Positions 44,939 to 57,225 of a stretch of 64,000 nucleotides of DNA are shown here, in pieces. Position 1 is the stretch's first letter, and every line of letters starts with the position of its first letter. The stretch covers positions 266,668,736 through 266,732,735 of the forward strand of contig NC_061508.1 in the NCBI RefSeq assembly GCF_022539505.1. The letters run 5' to 3'. The DNA is from Lolium rigidum (Eukaryota; Streptophyta; Magnoliopsida; Poales; Poaceae). A program made the translations under genes and the position numbers. The notes below the pieces were generated by a model that was not told the DNA's origin, ran no database searches, and saw only the letters and a list, made by a program, of their open reading frames with translations.

Positions 44939-46276
44939 TCACTGGGTCTCAGTCTTTCCACTTTGTTCAGGGCCACTGTCACTTGAGCCGGTCGACCCAG
45001 AACTGGCGTCAACACTCTGATGCTCACTGTGTTCATCGTTGGTTGATGTGTTGGTTTCAATTTTGATATCCTCCTGATCACCGTTGCTCGACGCTTTTGT
45101 AGCTCCATCAACCTGGTTCTCCACAGGCTTTGCCTCTTCTAGTGAACCATTTGTGCCTTCAGCAGCAGATGCCTCTTGGGGGTTCTCTGTCTGCGTACTT
45201 GCTGCCTGGTCAGTGCGAACTTCTGTAGCAGCATTGCCTTCCTCAGGGTTTGCTTCTTTGATGCCTGACGCCTCATTAGCTGTACCAGTTTCTGCACCCT
45301 TCTCGTCACCACCAGATGCAGTCTCAGCCTTTTCTTCTACGAAGATGCCATCAGATGGATTAGACTCCACAGAATTACCCTTCTCAGCATCACCAGATGC
45401 AGTCCCAGATGATGCTTTCGCCCCTTCATGTTCAGATCCAATCTCTACATGAACAGCCTCGCTGCTGCTATCTCCTGGGTTTTCACTTGCACCATTTTGA
45501 GGATTCTCAGTGTGTACCGCTGGTATGTTGCCTGTTTCATCTGGAAGCGTCTCAGCGGAATGCTCGTCACTGGTTCCAGCCTTGGTATCATCAGAAAGGG
45601 ATCCAGAATCAGCTTGAGACTCCACCTCCTCCTTTTTCTCAGCTTGCTCTCCATCTGATCCATTGCTGCTTGCATTGATCTGATCTGAATCACTTTGCTC
45701 CTTTTCTTCATGAGTTGTTCCATTTACCTCTTCACCAGAGGTTCCCTCTTGGCCATCCTTGTTTTGAGGCACATCATCTTCAACTGAATGGACTTCACTT
45801 TTAGTCTCACCATCAGATGAGTTGGATTCAGCATCAAGCTTGAATGCTGTTGAGTTGGAGTCAGTACCATGTGCTTCTGCATTACCATCTGCACGGCTGG
45901 CTTGTTCTTCTTCAGCTTCCGATCTCTCTGCGTTTCCCGCATCATCATCATGGGAGTCGGTATTGTCTTTCTCAAACACAGTTTCTCCACTCTTCTCTTC
46001 ATCTTTATTGCTTATCACATCGATATCCTCTATGGCCTTATCCACATCACCAGCACCATAACCACCCACCCTTTCTTTCCTACCCTGGAACATGCTTCTA
46101 CCATCATGGGAAAGCTGGTTCTCAGTAGCATTGAGGTACTCATTTTTCTTATCATAAGAATGCTTCACCTGGTACACAAGCCAAACAGCAACACCTAAAA
46201 GTAGAGTGACCTTGAGTAGCGTTTTGATTTTTGATCCTCTGTTCCTCTGGTGGCGGCTATTTGAATGATGAAGCAT
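44939..46276 (-). CDS. Acidic single-pass membrane protein of unknown function
   Basis: It encodes 445 residues in one coding exon. The N-terminus is basic (MLHHSNSRHQRNRGSKIKTL), followed by one hydrophobic segment at about residues 19-37 (LLKVTLLLGVAVWLVYQV) and then YDKK. This predicts a signal-anchored type II protein. The remaining 400 residues are low-complexity, rich in Glu, Asp, Ser, Ala, Asn and Thr, with no folded domain visible. Similar proteins are found across grasses and often get labels such as 'dentin sialophosphoprotein-like' because of composition alone. The start is supported because the acceptor site (ttttcag) lies only about 10 bp upstream. The frame is intact and biased as in real genes. 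The name of the family is not known to me. Confidence 0.8.
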   Translation of the reverse strand: MLHHSNSRHQRNRGSKIKTLLKVTLLLGVAVWLVYQVKHSYDKKNEYLNATENQLSHDGRSMFQGRKERVGGYGAGDVDKAIEDIDVISNKDEEKSGETVFEKDNTDSHDDDAGNAERSEAEEEQASRADGNAEAHGTDSNSTAFKLDAESNSSDGETKSEVHSVEDDVPQNKDGQEGTSGEEVNGTTHEEKEQSDSDQINASSNGSDGEQAEKKEEVESQADSGSLSDDTKAGTSDEHSAETLPDETGNIPAVHTENPQNGASENPGDSSSEAVHVEIGSEHEGAKASSGTASGDAEKGNSVESNPSDGIFVEEKAETASGGDEKGAETGTANEASGIKEANPEEGNAATEVRTDQAASTQTENPQEASAAEGTNGSLEEAKPVENQVDGATKASSNGDQEDIKIETNTSTNDEHSEHQSVDASSGSTGSSDSGPEQSGKTETQ

Positions 46277-46289
46277 GTTTACAACTGCT

Positions 46290-48867
46290 GAAAAAGATAA
46301 ACAAAAATAAAGGTGAGATTATGAGTTGCTGAGCTTAATTTATTCATAACAAACAGAAAATTAACCATCAAACACATATTGACATTCAGTATATGCATTC
46401 TGTAATAATATAACACCTGCCAGAGGTGCTCTCATACTCCACCTCTGGAGTAGTACACAAATATTAAAAGTACTTTTGGCGAAAGTGGAATGTTACAGAA
46501 CAATCAGATCGGACATGCTTGTTGAAACCATCCTGCCGTTCTACAAACTATCCCATATAAGAGAAACCACTTGGAAGTAACCAATTATAATAGAAACTAT
46601 GTCTATCTTCTTTGTACAAGCATTCTTCTTCCGCCAGCCGCTGACAAACCTAACAGTAAGACCTTAATATGGCCAATGATAGATATTAGAAACCAGATTA
46701 CCCTAAAATTTTGCAACTGACAGTCTGACAAGTGACATGCCATATCTTAACCTTGAGATTTTGCAACTGACAAGCGACTTGCAATATCTCATTCCCTAAT
46801 AACAGTGAGTGTAATCCAGTAACAACATTGATGCATGGCAGCATGCCTTAAGTGCTCACAATAGAAAACAAAAAAAAAAGATGCAGATTAGGACAGTATA
46901 ACATTGTCACATTTTGTAAAGAAATTCCTTGTAGCTCATAATGATAACTTCAGACAACAAAACCGAAAGATGGATAAGCTCAAAGGAGGCTACTAGTGAG
47001 GCTTTCATACTGCCAATGGAGCATACAAGCACAGAAGCACTTCGTAGTAGTTCCTAGGAAATACTCTTCTGTATGTATTTATGGCCATCTCTGATTTTCA
47101 TTCCAGAAGAGAAATAAAGAGTCTATCCTACATCAACGAACTTGGAAACAAGCCCTAGGCATGATAATAGAACCTAAAAGCTAATGAGTGAATATTTCCG
47201 GAAAATCCTAGTAACATCATATTTGGTGACAACAGATACTTGGCCAAGGAGTTGAAAACTTAGCAGAGATGTATAGTAGGACGCATTTGCCATATTTGTA
47301 TCTAGGAGTGTTGAGCCATTTGACAACCTCATATATAGCAGGAAACATATGATGCGCGACTGTTACTATGCACCAAACTCTTAAAACGCGGAAGGCAGCA
47401 CCATGAAGCCCATTACAGATTTTGGTCCCCTGAGGCCAAATCTGCAGCAGGAGTATATTATCTAGACACATAGGCGGACACTTGGTGGGCCACCGCTAAC
47501 GTGCCCAATTACAGGCTGACATATTTGTATCTAGGAGTGTTGAGCCATTTGACAACCTCATATATAGCAGAAAACATATGATGTGCGACAGTTACTGTGC
47601 ACCAAACTCTTAAAACGGGCAAGGCAGCACCATGAAGACCATTATTACAGAATTTGGTCCCCTGAGGCCAAATCTGTGGTCCGCAACAGCACTATAACTC
47701 GTGTGCTGTAAGAGGACCAATAAATTGAATGCAGTCCCTCGTTACCCTTTCTTGAGGCAACAACCAATGACAACGCAAAGGAGCACATAACTAGGTACAA
47801 AGTATTTCTCTGCTAAGCTATCAAGGACGTAACAAATGGGGATTTCAGGAAACAATTTCTGAATGCTAACCAGAAGTCTGAACTGAAGAGGAACTCGAGA
47901 ATGAACACATAATGCAATTGGTGCGTTGCTAGTAGTGGTGGTAAAAGGCAAATGAGAAGCCTCATATCATATGCTCCCCCAAGCAAGCATATGGACCAAA
48001 TAGGCCACTCAAGCATACGGATGAGCAAGACACACAGCGGTGGGTGAAGAAACCATGGCGGCACGCACACCATTTTCTCTTGTTCCCCGGTCTGAGTCCA
48101 CCATTTCCCTTTCTACGTTCTGCAGAACCGTTTTATGGTGTCTGTAGTTGGTTCCTGGTAGTGTGATGTGATGCAACAAACCAGCACAGTACAGGGTATG
48201 TAGTGTATCCAACCAAGGCTAGCAGATACCCCCGTTGAAACCACAGCACAGCCATCGCTTGCTCGGTACTCTTTATAGCAGTACAGTATGCAGGAATTCA
48301 GAGGTGGAATCCGAAAGAGCAAAAACAGCAGAAAGCACACTAAACATGAACCTGCTACTTGTACGCATCTACTTCAACAGGAATCCAGGAAGGGGCATGT
48401 TTTTCACATCCCTTTTTCCTTCCTCGCCTTCTGCGGCTGGATTCGGAGGCTGCAGAGCGCAACTATCCGAGCGCACGCATCCATCCATCCATCCCCTATC
48501 CCCGTACCTGCATTGCGCGAACTCGGATACACACATGTCGATGGAACCAAATCTAGCGTACAGAAAGGTAGTGCTGCGTGCGCCGTGAACCAACTCTCAT
48601 GCGTAGATACTTATCGTAGTCGGCAGACGCTCGCCGTCCAACTAAGCGCTACCTGTGCCGTTGTGCGTGCTACGAACCGAAGGGAACAGCGAGCGACGAG
48701 ATCGGGTGGCGCTCGAAAAATCAACCGCTCGAACCGCACTGGTAGAGCAAGAGAGCACGCTGCGAAGCAAAACGCGCGCGGGGAGGAGCGGCGGCAGAGG
48801 CCGCCCTCGCGGCGCCGGCGGTACGGCATTGGAGCGTGGAGAGGGAGGAGGGGGGGGGGGGGCTGAC
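46290..48867 (-). other. Long 5' UTR intron of the membrane-protein gene
   Basis: The acceptor ctttttcag is just upstream of the start codon. The donor CCCAG|GTCAGC lies at 48867 on the minus strand, followed by a 14-base C run (G run on the plus strand, about 48850-48862). Long introns in the leader are common in plant housekeeping genes. Exact splice use is inferred. Confidence 0.5.
47291..47680. repeat. Direct repeat of about 155 bp in the 5' UTR intron
   Basis: Copy 1 (about 47291-47446) and copy 2 (about 47520-47680) share 'atttgtatctaggagtgttgagcc' through 'ccctgaggccaaatctg' with a few differences. They are separated by about 75 bp of unique sequence. Confidence 0.8.
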
Positions 48868-49050
48868 CTGGGACGGGTGGCGGAGGGAGAAGAAGCCGCC
48901 GGGTGCACCGCCTCCGGGTCCGACGCAGCGGCGAGAGCAGAGAGAGGTGGAGAGGGAAGCGAGTGGGGTGGACGGGTGTTGATGATGGATTGATGGAGTG
49001 GTTTGGATCTGGGGATGAATTAGTGGGGCACGGGGCGTGAAGCGTGATCG
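48868..49050 (-). promoter_or_regulatory. Probable first exon and core promoter of the membrane-protein gene
   Basis: GC- and C/T-rich leader sequence on the minus strand upstream of the inferred splice donor. No TATA box is obvious. Long open frames on either strand here follow from the high GC content. Confidence 0.4.
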
Positions 49051-50008
49051 TGGTGGGAGGGAGCCTCCCGCTGCCGGTTTTCACTTTTCGTTTTGTTGTT
49101 TTACCATTTCTTTTGGCGTGGTTTGGTGGGCGGTGGCAGTGGTGTGAAGGTGCGACCCCCCGGACACGCACGCTCCTCCTCGTGATGCCGTCCTTGGCGA
49201 CATGGGATACTGCACTGGACGGCTGTTGGGCGCGTGACTGACTGGCTGCGTCGTGGGGCACCGGCGGCGCTGTCTCTGTGAGTTGGCACGTCGATGGTGT
49301 GGCTGATATTATTCCATTGGTCATTCATTAATGTGTGTCGATCCATTCAGGGTGAGCGGTAGGCTCGATTCCTTTGGGTGCATGGAACATGGCACTGCTT
49401 TGGCCTTTGTGATTGGGAACAACTGTACGCGCGGCGTGACGTTACTGTAGTTGTTAACGGATCCAACGAGACGTAATTGCGATCGTATACATACAGGCTA
49501 AGAGCCTCTTTCATCGGCAATCCTTCCACCTTCCTCCACGAAAACATGCCTCGCCGCCTACTCACCACCTACGCAATGTTGAGCCTCACCGGTGGTGGCC
49601 TAGCAGGCTAGCACCTCCACCTCCGCCTCGCCCCACCGACATCCTCGAGTTCGATGAGTACACCAACAATGACGACGGCATGCATCAAGGAGGACATGGA
49701 GCCAAACGCAGAGTTCATGGCTGACGCGGAACAGGAGGAGGCATCCCACAAGGCGTTCGACGAGAAGAAGCAGCATCGGCAGGAGGCAACGACTGCAAAG
49801 GAGGAGGTGGACGACGACAACCTCGACGCCTGGAGCGATGATGGGCCTGACCCGGAGGAGAAGTAGGCGGAGCAGAGGGCCATCCTTGTGTCCTACAAGT
49901 CGCTCAAGAAGACCTAGGACGACGCCGGTGCCCGTGAGGAGGCCAACGAAGAGTACTGGCGGCGCATCGTCAACATCTCCATCCAACGGGAGCCGATAGA
50001 GGAGACGG

Positions 50009-51589
50009 TGTTGGAGATGTACCCTAGAGGCGAATAATAAAGATGTATTTTATTATCATATCTCTAATATTTATAGTAAGTTATATGACATGCTACAACT
50101 GTACTAAGCGGAAACATTACTACACGTGTGGTATGTAACTAAAGCAAAACCCTAGTCAACTAGTCTATTGGTTAACGAATGATTAAGGTTTACTTGTCAT
50201 GGATATTTATGTCAATTGGATGAATGATGTGATGGTACATACCTAACATAAGTATTGCAATGAGATCTAGTCACAAAGTTCAACACTGTGATAACTACAA
50301 AAACGTAGTAACCTACTCATTCGACCGTGAGATCATATATAATCACTATCACCAGAACTTGTCTTGACTGCATCAACCATCACACTGTATCAGGGTGATC
50401 ATAAAGGTGTCTCTCAGGTATTTCGAAGGGGTATGTTAAGGCGTACACATCAATATTGAGATTTGTCCATCCGCAAGACAAATAGGTACCCTGGACCCAC
50501 TCGGTGAGATCACATATACGAAGTTTTGCAAGCATGTGACTAGGTCATGGGAATGTAGTGTCACGAGAACGAGTAAATGTGTTTATCGGCAATGAGATCG
50601 AACTAAGTGTGGAGATATACTGAAGATCAGATCTTGGACAAACCAAGTATCGTGAGACAAAGAAAATAGAACTCGGCACTTAAGGTTCAACCGGTAAGGT
50701 TATTTTGTGGAAAGCGTAGGGACCATTATGGGTTTCTAGACCCAGTTATTGGTCATTGATCGGATATGTGTCTCGATCATGTCTGCGTATTCCGAAACGA
50801 CGCTTAGAGATTCATTCGGGATCTTCAGAGAAACCAAAGAGAACTCCAGGAGAGGCATCGGATTCATTCCGGAGTCAATGAATTGTTCATAGACTTAAAT
50901 AATATGTTTTCACTATTTTAATTAAATGAATTAAATATCAAAAGGGAATTAAAAATAGGTTAACCCCTAATGGGCCACCAATTGGCAGCCCATTAGGGGC
51001 GCGCCTCAACCGCAAGACAAAAGGGGGGGAGGGCGGCCTATGTGGTTGTTGCCCCCACTAAACCCTACAAGGGGGCAGCGGCTAAGGTTGTGGCCACCTG
51101 GTGCAGGTGCTACCTCCCGCCACGCCTATATAAGGAGGAGGCAGCCCCTCTCCTCATTCCACCCCCTTAGCTTTTGCCTCTCTCTCCCTCCCTCTTTCCC
51201 TATGTGTGCTTCCGAAATATTGGAACCTTGCATATAGGGTTTCAGATCTCCACGATGCGCAGACCACCGTGCCGCTGGATTCTCGGTCTAGATCTTTTTG
51301 CTTCTGATGCTGCGCTTGACCGAAGCCCCGGGGATGTCGCCTACACCGGAAGCGTGTAGAACTGCGGAAGTGCTGCCAGTTGTAGCACTCCATCGCTTGT
51401 ACGTCTGCACGACCTTGAGGTCGGCGGCTCCATACAACTGCATTAACAACGTTCATTGAAACGTAACGCTTTTAGTCTTCCAAGGCATGAACACCGAATT
51501 CCTCCATTACCTCACATCTCATAGTATGGATCTTGGATATATCATTCTTGTTGCTAGGATTTTTTTGTTTTCTGCTACAGAACCCTTCA
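50009..51589 (+). repeat. Copia solo LTR, 1581 bp
   Basis: It starts TGTTGGAGATGTACCCTAG and ends CTACAGAACCCTTCA, both typical of grass copia LTRs. A TATA box lies at 51126-51135. acgg adjoins it on both sides, but the fifth base of a target duplication does not match, so the exact end may be off by one or two bases. Flanking sequence joins into one reading frame when it is removed. Confidence 0.85.
51126..51135 (+). promoter_or_regulatory. TATA box in copia solo LTR
   Basis: ctatataagg is followed by a C/T-rich leader. It could still drive transcription to the right. Confidence 0.6.
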
Positions 51590-51763
51590 ACGGGCCGCCG
51601 CATCCTCGTGGAGGAGCGGAAGCGGCTCCTTGAGGATGTAGCGGAAAGCCGAGCTCATTTCGCGGGACTCCGGAGGGAGCGACGGAACGTTGATCTCTTT
51701 CCCCGGGCTCCGGAGGGAGCGGTGGCATGCGTCGGTGGCGGCGGAGAAGCAGAAGAGTGAGAG

Positions 51764-54700
51764 AGGCGACAACAGGGCGGGGCCACCATGCACCGCGAAG
51801 GACGGCGAGTGGGCTACGCTAGATTAACTAGCATTTTTCATACAAATTGTAAAATATAATCAAATTTTAATGAAAACTTTTATTTCCGTACTATTTAAAA
51901 TGTTTTGGGGCCTTGTTTCGGAGGCGCGGTTGGAAACGTACGGTTAGAAACGTACGTCCCCCAAAAACGATGTGTGACGGAAAAAGTCGACGACGAAGGA
52001 TTTGACGTATCGCCGGCTGGGAAAAATAGGGAACCCGTTTAGTTCTTTTAAATCGTAGAGATTGGCCAACGTTGATCCGTTCGGCAAAAACTTATGGTCA
52101 TGAGTCTCTTTCGGTACAAATGATCTCCTGAATACAAAATGGGAAAGGCCTACCACAATATGAAATGTATGAACTACAATATAAAATAACTCTTTATGAA
52201 TAATTGGTGGCCAAAGATAGAGTAATTTGACTATAAACTTTAATATATTGTGTACTTTGGAGTGCATGTCTCGAAGTTATTTGGTAAAAGTTCATTCATT
52301 CTGACTGTAAGAAATTAAACAATCAACTATTGCAAGGACATAAATATTTTTTTAGTAGGCACAAAAAAATCCGTTTAGTTTGTACTTGAATGACAAGAAA
52401 AATCTCGAAACCATGCCAACTAGCAAAATTACTCAAATAAAATTAAATTCCGAAATTTAGCTTCCAAGTTTATTAAAAGATTATGCGGCTTTACACTTAA
52501 CATGCACTGCATGATATTGGGCCAGATGTTGCTCTTCTGTCTATAGGAAAGGCCGAATATTGCTTGTGCTGTGTTTCGTTGGAACCCGCAGAATGAAATG
52601 GGATAAACAAGATTGAACATGTACTTGGGCCTGTGCCAAACTGGGCTAGAGACACAGTGTAACTCGCAATCGAAGCCTCACATAAAGAAAACGCCACCTT
52701 CCCTAAAAAAAAAAACGCCACCCCTAAATGAAACCTGAAGAAAACGCCATAGTATAGATTCTAAAAAAAGGCATAGTATAACTTTGGAAGAGAAAAAAGG
52801 CATATATCTGGGTTTAGAAATTAAAATATAAATTATTCTGGCCTCCACACCATGTACACGAGCATATAATTATTAAAAGTTCAACAAAACAGCAAAAGGT
52901 CGAAGATAGTATCATACATAGCAAATAATAAGAGGATAAAAAATCATAAATGTGATGGCCAGTATCAATAGAAATTTCCAAACATCGATTTCAAAATGGG
53001 CGAACACAACACTCCATCCAACTAATTTCAAGAAAGGGCGGCCACTATACAACTAGTCAATGCTCGCGTATGGCAATATGCCAATATTGTCAAGCTTCTC
53101 GATGACGCGCAGACTAAGGGTTCTCACCTTGCATTTCGAGCTCTAAAAATTCCATAAGAAGAATGACACGTGTCCATTGACAATGTCAGACCAAATGGTA
53201 ACCGGTGAAAGTATGATCAAGCTAGGGTATCACAATATATATTTCATAATTTATTTTTATCTAGAACAATCAGACTAGCAGTTCTTATCGAAGTCCATCA
53301 AACCAGAAGAAATATGCAATATATAGTAGCTACTTCTACACATTGAAGTGGAATAGATCATCTCGCAGCTACAATTAGATTCTCCAATGCCACACTTCGC
53401 AAAGCAAGCATCACCAGAGAGACAAACGACATCGACACGTAAACCTCCAACATGATGGTCTCGAGTGGGATCTGAATGTGAGGTGTCGAGCGATCGCTGA
53501 ACGGCTCCTCTGAATATCTGAGAAGCTAGTGAGCTCAGGATCAAGTGCATTGACCTTTGTGAAAAAGAAGGCTTGGCAAGTCAATCTCGAAGAGTTACTG
53601 CCACTAACAACGAAAGCAATGTTTTGTCAATAAATACCAACCAATGGAGCATAGCAGTAACATCAAGCTATGATACAGACATAGAGCTTGGCAATCAGTA
53701 GTAGAGTGACTTGTGTCAGTTTTGTGGTGATCAGGAGCTAGCAGCCAGTTGCAATTATTTCGCCCTTACCTCTTTTTCTTTGGCGATCGATGGCGACATG
53801 GATGCATGGTGGAGTTGCTTTGTTAGTTTCTCTTGTGGGGTACTTGCTTTGGAGCCTGATCGTTTGATCACTGTGATTGTGGGACCCTTTTGGCCAACGG
53901 GAGTGCATCATCAGCATCAAGCTTGAAAGTGCATCTTGATGTACCATGGAGTACATTGTGGTGTACGTGCTGCAATGGTAGCCAGGTACGGGTGGCCGCC
54001 TGCGTGCTTGCTTGATCAAAGAAGGCAAGGGGTACCTTTCGTTCTTTAGCCAAGACGCGCGTGTGGGTGCAAGTGCTGCTTAACAATTCGTTCCCATAAC
54101 CATGGGCAGCGTCTTCGTTCTTGCAAGTCTGCCTGTGGCATTGTGGGGTTGCAGATGCAGAAAGCCAGAAACGTACCACAATTTGCGGCTGGGAAGTTGT
54201 TGGGATCAGCAGGTAGAGGCCAGTCGGTGGAGGTCCTTTGCTGCTTTACGGACTGGTGATTGGTCCCAATCCGAAAAACCCCAATGCAGCCCATGACGAT
54301 TGATGATCGGAGCAGCCAAATGCGACTACGAAGGAGACAAAGCGAGGTGCACACTGCGAGTCCCACAACGGGACACGCCTAGCGCTCTAGCTTAGCCACA
54401 GGAAGGAAGATCAGGTTACACACGCGAGCCTTACTCACTAAGCAATAGCCAATAGGGTAGTAGTAGCCATGCATCTCTCCATCTTCTGACTGACCACCTG
54501 AACCCAGCTGCCCGGCAAAGCTAGCGAGAACAGTGTGCTGGTTTGGTGTTAGTGTTAGTTTTTGTTGGACATATGATTGATCGGCTTGGCAGCGTGTGCT
54601 TGTGTGCACAGAATTAGAAAGGTGCTCCCGTTTTTGTATTCTCTCAGGACGCCTTCTTTTGTGACTGTACTCCATAGTACAGTCGCAGTGTACGTGGCTT

Positions 54701-57225
54701 TTGATCGTGTAGTGAAGGAACTCAAAGTGCTTTTTGGCCTAGGCAAAACATTGTTCCTTACACATAGAAATGCTGTAAAATCCTCATCATGTGGGTAGCT
54801 ATGGTTGGTTTAACAACTGTCTAGGTAGCTCAACATGTGCAAAAGTCCACCAGCTTTTACCTGGTGTGCACTTTTGAAAAATATACATGTTCATCCCCCT
54901 ATCCAAATGCCACCAAGACGACACATGGAATTTCAAACATCGGCTACAATAGAGAAGAGTAGATATTAGAAGAAGAAAAGCAAAAGAGTCAAAGGAAAGA
55001 AGAGAATGTTGAAGGAACAAACTTACCATCCAATGAAGATAGTTGAACCCTAAGGTTGTGAAGTTCAGATTGGCGTTTTTGTGTCATTCATGTTATGGTT
55101 CCACTATGTTCAGTGAGATTTGATTTCATTTGAAGTTCTTTTTTGTCCCAAGTCATGCTACGGTTGTCCGAAAGGGTGAAATATTGTATGTGGGATTCTA
55201 ATGCTACTTTGAAAAAGGTTTGGGTGGCTTTGCCCGATGTTTCCCTCCTATTTTGGAGGTTTTCCAAAAAAAAGAAAGACTACATGTATTAGCGTTTTCT
55301 GATGCACACTTCATTCATTCGAATTTTTACAGCACATTGTTCTTGCGGAGGGCATTCGTCATATGTTTCCTTACGTGATGAGGGACTATCCATAATTATT
55401 ACACATCCCATGCAAGAATCATACTTCTTCCACTGTAATTTTTATGATCAAGCCTATGCTAATTTTCAACAAGAAGAAAGGTGTCATTTCCCGTTCCTCC
55501 CCTCCTCCCGAGTTGACATCCCTCCCCTTTTCGCCGGCCTCTCTCCCCTTCATATTCGGCAGCCTCGCTAGCTAGAGTATGGATGTTTGAGAGAGGTAGT
55601 CGGCTTCCCTTCATGGTGTCTCGCCATGTCTTGGTGTGTTATTTCCTCCTTGAGAGCAGCGCTTGAGGCTCCCTTATCTTTCTTTTAGCGATGGAGAAGG
55701 CAGAGTTCACGATAAGGCCTTCAATAAGTTCATTGATCTTGCTTATTTGGAGGTTTGGTCCCTGTTCACCCTTTCCTCTCATTGTTATCGTTGGGATAGA
55801 GGTGGAGGAGCACCGACATAGCATGCAAGAACAACATAGTATGCAAGAACGAAATACCAAACCATTGTCATCAACACCCGACACCTAATTGTGTTTAACT
55901 TGGATAAAGTATGATATGCAGTTGACTGATCCACCGATTCCATCCTTTAAGTGTGTGTGCGTGTCTCTACTCTTCTGACCTGGCGCGACTTTCCTTCCCG
56001 TGCTCATACGTACTCCAATTAGAACACCATGGCAATGTGCATGCCCTTCCAAACAACTCTGTTGTGACACAGCCAGCCCCTGGCTCCTTTGTTGCAAACC
56101 TCCGGACCTCCCCCACACGTTCCTCCCTTGGAACAAGAGCTCGTCTCCATGGCGGTTGATTTGGGAGCTCAAAACTAAAATCGATGATACTTCTCAACTC
56201 CAAAAGTGAACGGAGCCATGCGGAATGGATTCGCAGTTGCCGAAACTAGCCCGTATGGGGCTCCGGTAAGTCGGATTTCTCACAGACGAGTCCATTGAGG
56301 ATTTGTTGCATACTCATATATTTTTGTTGCATTGGTGTTACAAAATATTGCGATGCTTTTTGTACCGTTTTAACCCATAGTGGGATAAAATGCTGCAAGA
56401 ATGGTGCAGTAGTAAAAAAATATTTGCTACGCGGCAGTGAGGTTTGCTTGACCTCTACTTTTGTTTAGTTACCTTGTACGGTGTATATACATACTTGCTT
56501 CGTTCACAAATTGATCATCTAGCTGAAAGCTAGATCCTTCCAACTGTATGGTGTTAACTCAACCCATGCATACGGTCCACTTTAGGCCACATACATCGTG
56601 ACTCGCGTGTGTAGCGCTCGTTAATCACCCAACGTTAGGACGGTGACATCTATCGATCTCACACAAAGTCTAATGGTATACTGCTATGAACATGGTCCAC
56701 AACCCAATGAAGTGAGACTGAGACTTATATCCTCTGATGTTTGATAGGTCGACCAATTTTTCTAGATCAAAAACAATCCTTGAAGCACCTGTAGAAGACA
56801 AGAAGAAACAACGGAAGAAATTCCGAAACACGTATGATAGGAAAATCAGTTACAAACTTGCCAATTGGATCATGTGAATATTGAGCCGTCCACATGTTGC
56901 ATATATCCCTTTTGAGCTCGATCGATCGGCTAGCATACAACATACTGGTTACAAACACATGACAAGGTGTGCAAATTACCTGCTACTGATACTAAACTAT
57001 TAGCAATATACATGCATGGATCTAACAAATTAAGCATGGAAAATCTCACAACTCCATGCTAGAAAAATTATTAGACCATGATAGTAGCTCTCTACGTACA
57101 TATATGTACTGGAGCACGCACACATTTCACACTTGGAAAAAAATGGTGCCAAACATTAATACATATGCGGGGAGTAGCTAACACCTATGGACACTCCGAT
57201 CGGCATGTAGCTAGGTCCTAGCTAG
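51764..57225. other. Intergenic region, no supported gene
   Basis: About 5.5 kb in which both strands show only short frames without known domains, for example 53275-53550 minus and 53711-53926 plus. It includes a local repeat ggaaacgtacggttagaaacgtacg (51930-51955) and A-rich patches near 52700-52760. Regulatory sequence of the DUF761 gene's 3' side may lie at the right edge. Nothing else can be named. Confidence 0.4.

Larger units (their letters stand above)
49546..51763 (+). pseudogene. Unrecognised acidic/coiled-coil gene, broken and split by a solo LTR
   Basis: A frame begins MPRRLLTTYAMLSL and has a TAG near 49608. It then runs MSTPTMTTACIKEDMEPN, an acidic helical part (EKKQHRQEATTAKEEVDDDN) and DAWSDDGPDPEEK, with a TAG at 49864. 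It continues AEQRAILVSYKSLKKT with another TAG near 49916, then EEYWRRIVNISIQREPIEET. The copia LTR enters here. After it the same frame resumes with RRILVEERKRLLEDVAESRA and ends near 51763. All parts line up as one former gene. Function unknown; the pattern resembles short, charged, grass-specific proteins often moved by transposons. Confidence 0.5.

Noticed and set aside
48850..48862. G homopolymer as a regulatory site
   Set aside because: Simple homopolymer next to an inferred splice donor. A similar run at about 58585-58600 shows such tracts occur elsewhere without function.
48611..49324. Open frame of 237 codons, minus strand, Pro/Arg/Ser-rich
   Set aside because: It covers the GC-rich first exon and promoter of the membrane-protein gene. 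Composition is that of a chance frame and it has no domain.
53711..53926. 71-codon plus-strand frame
   Set aside because: Short, no domain, overlaps frames on the other strand, and no splice context supports it.
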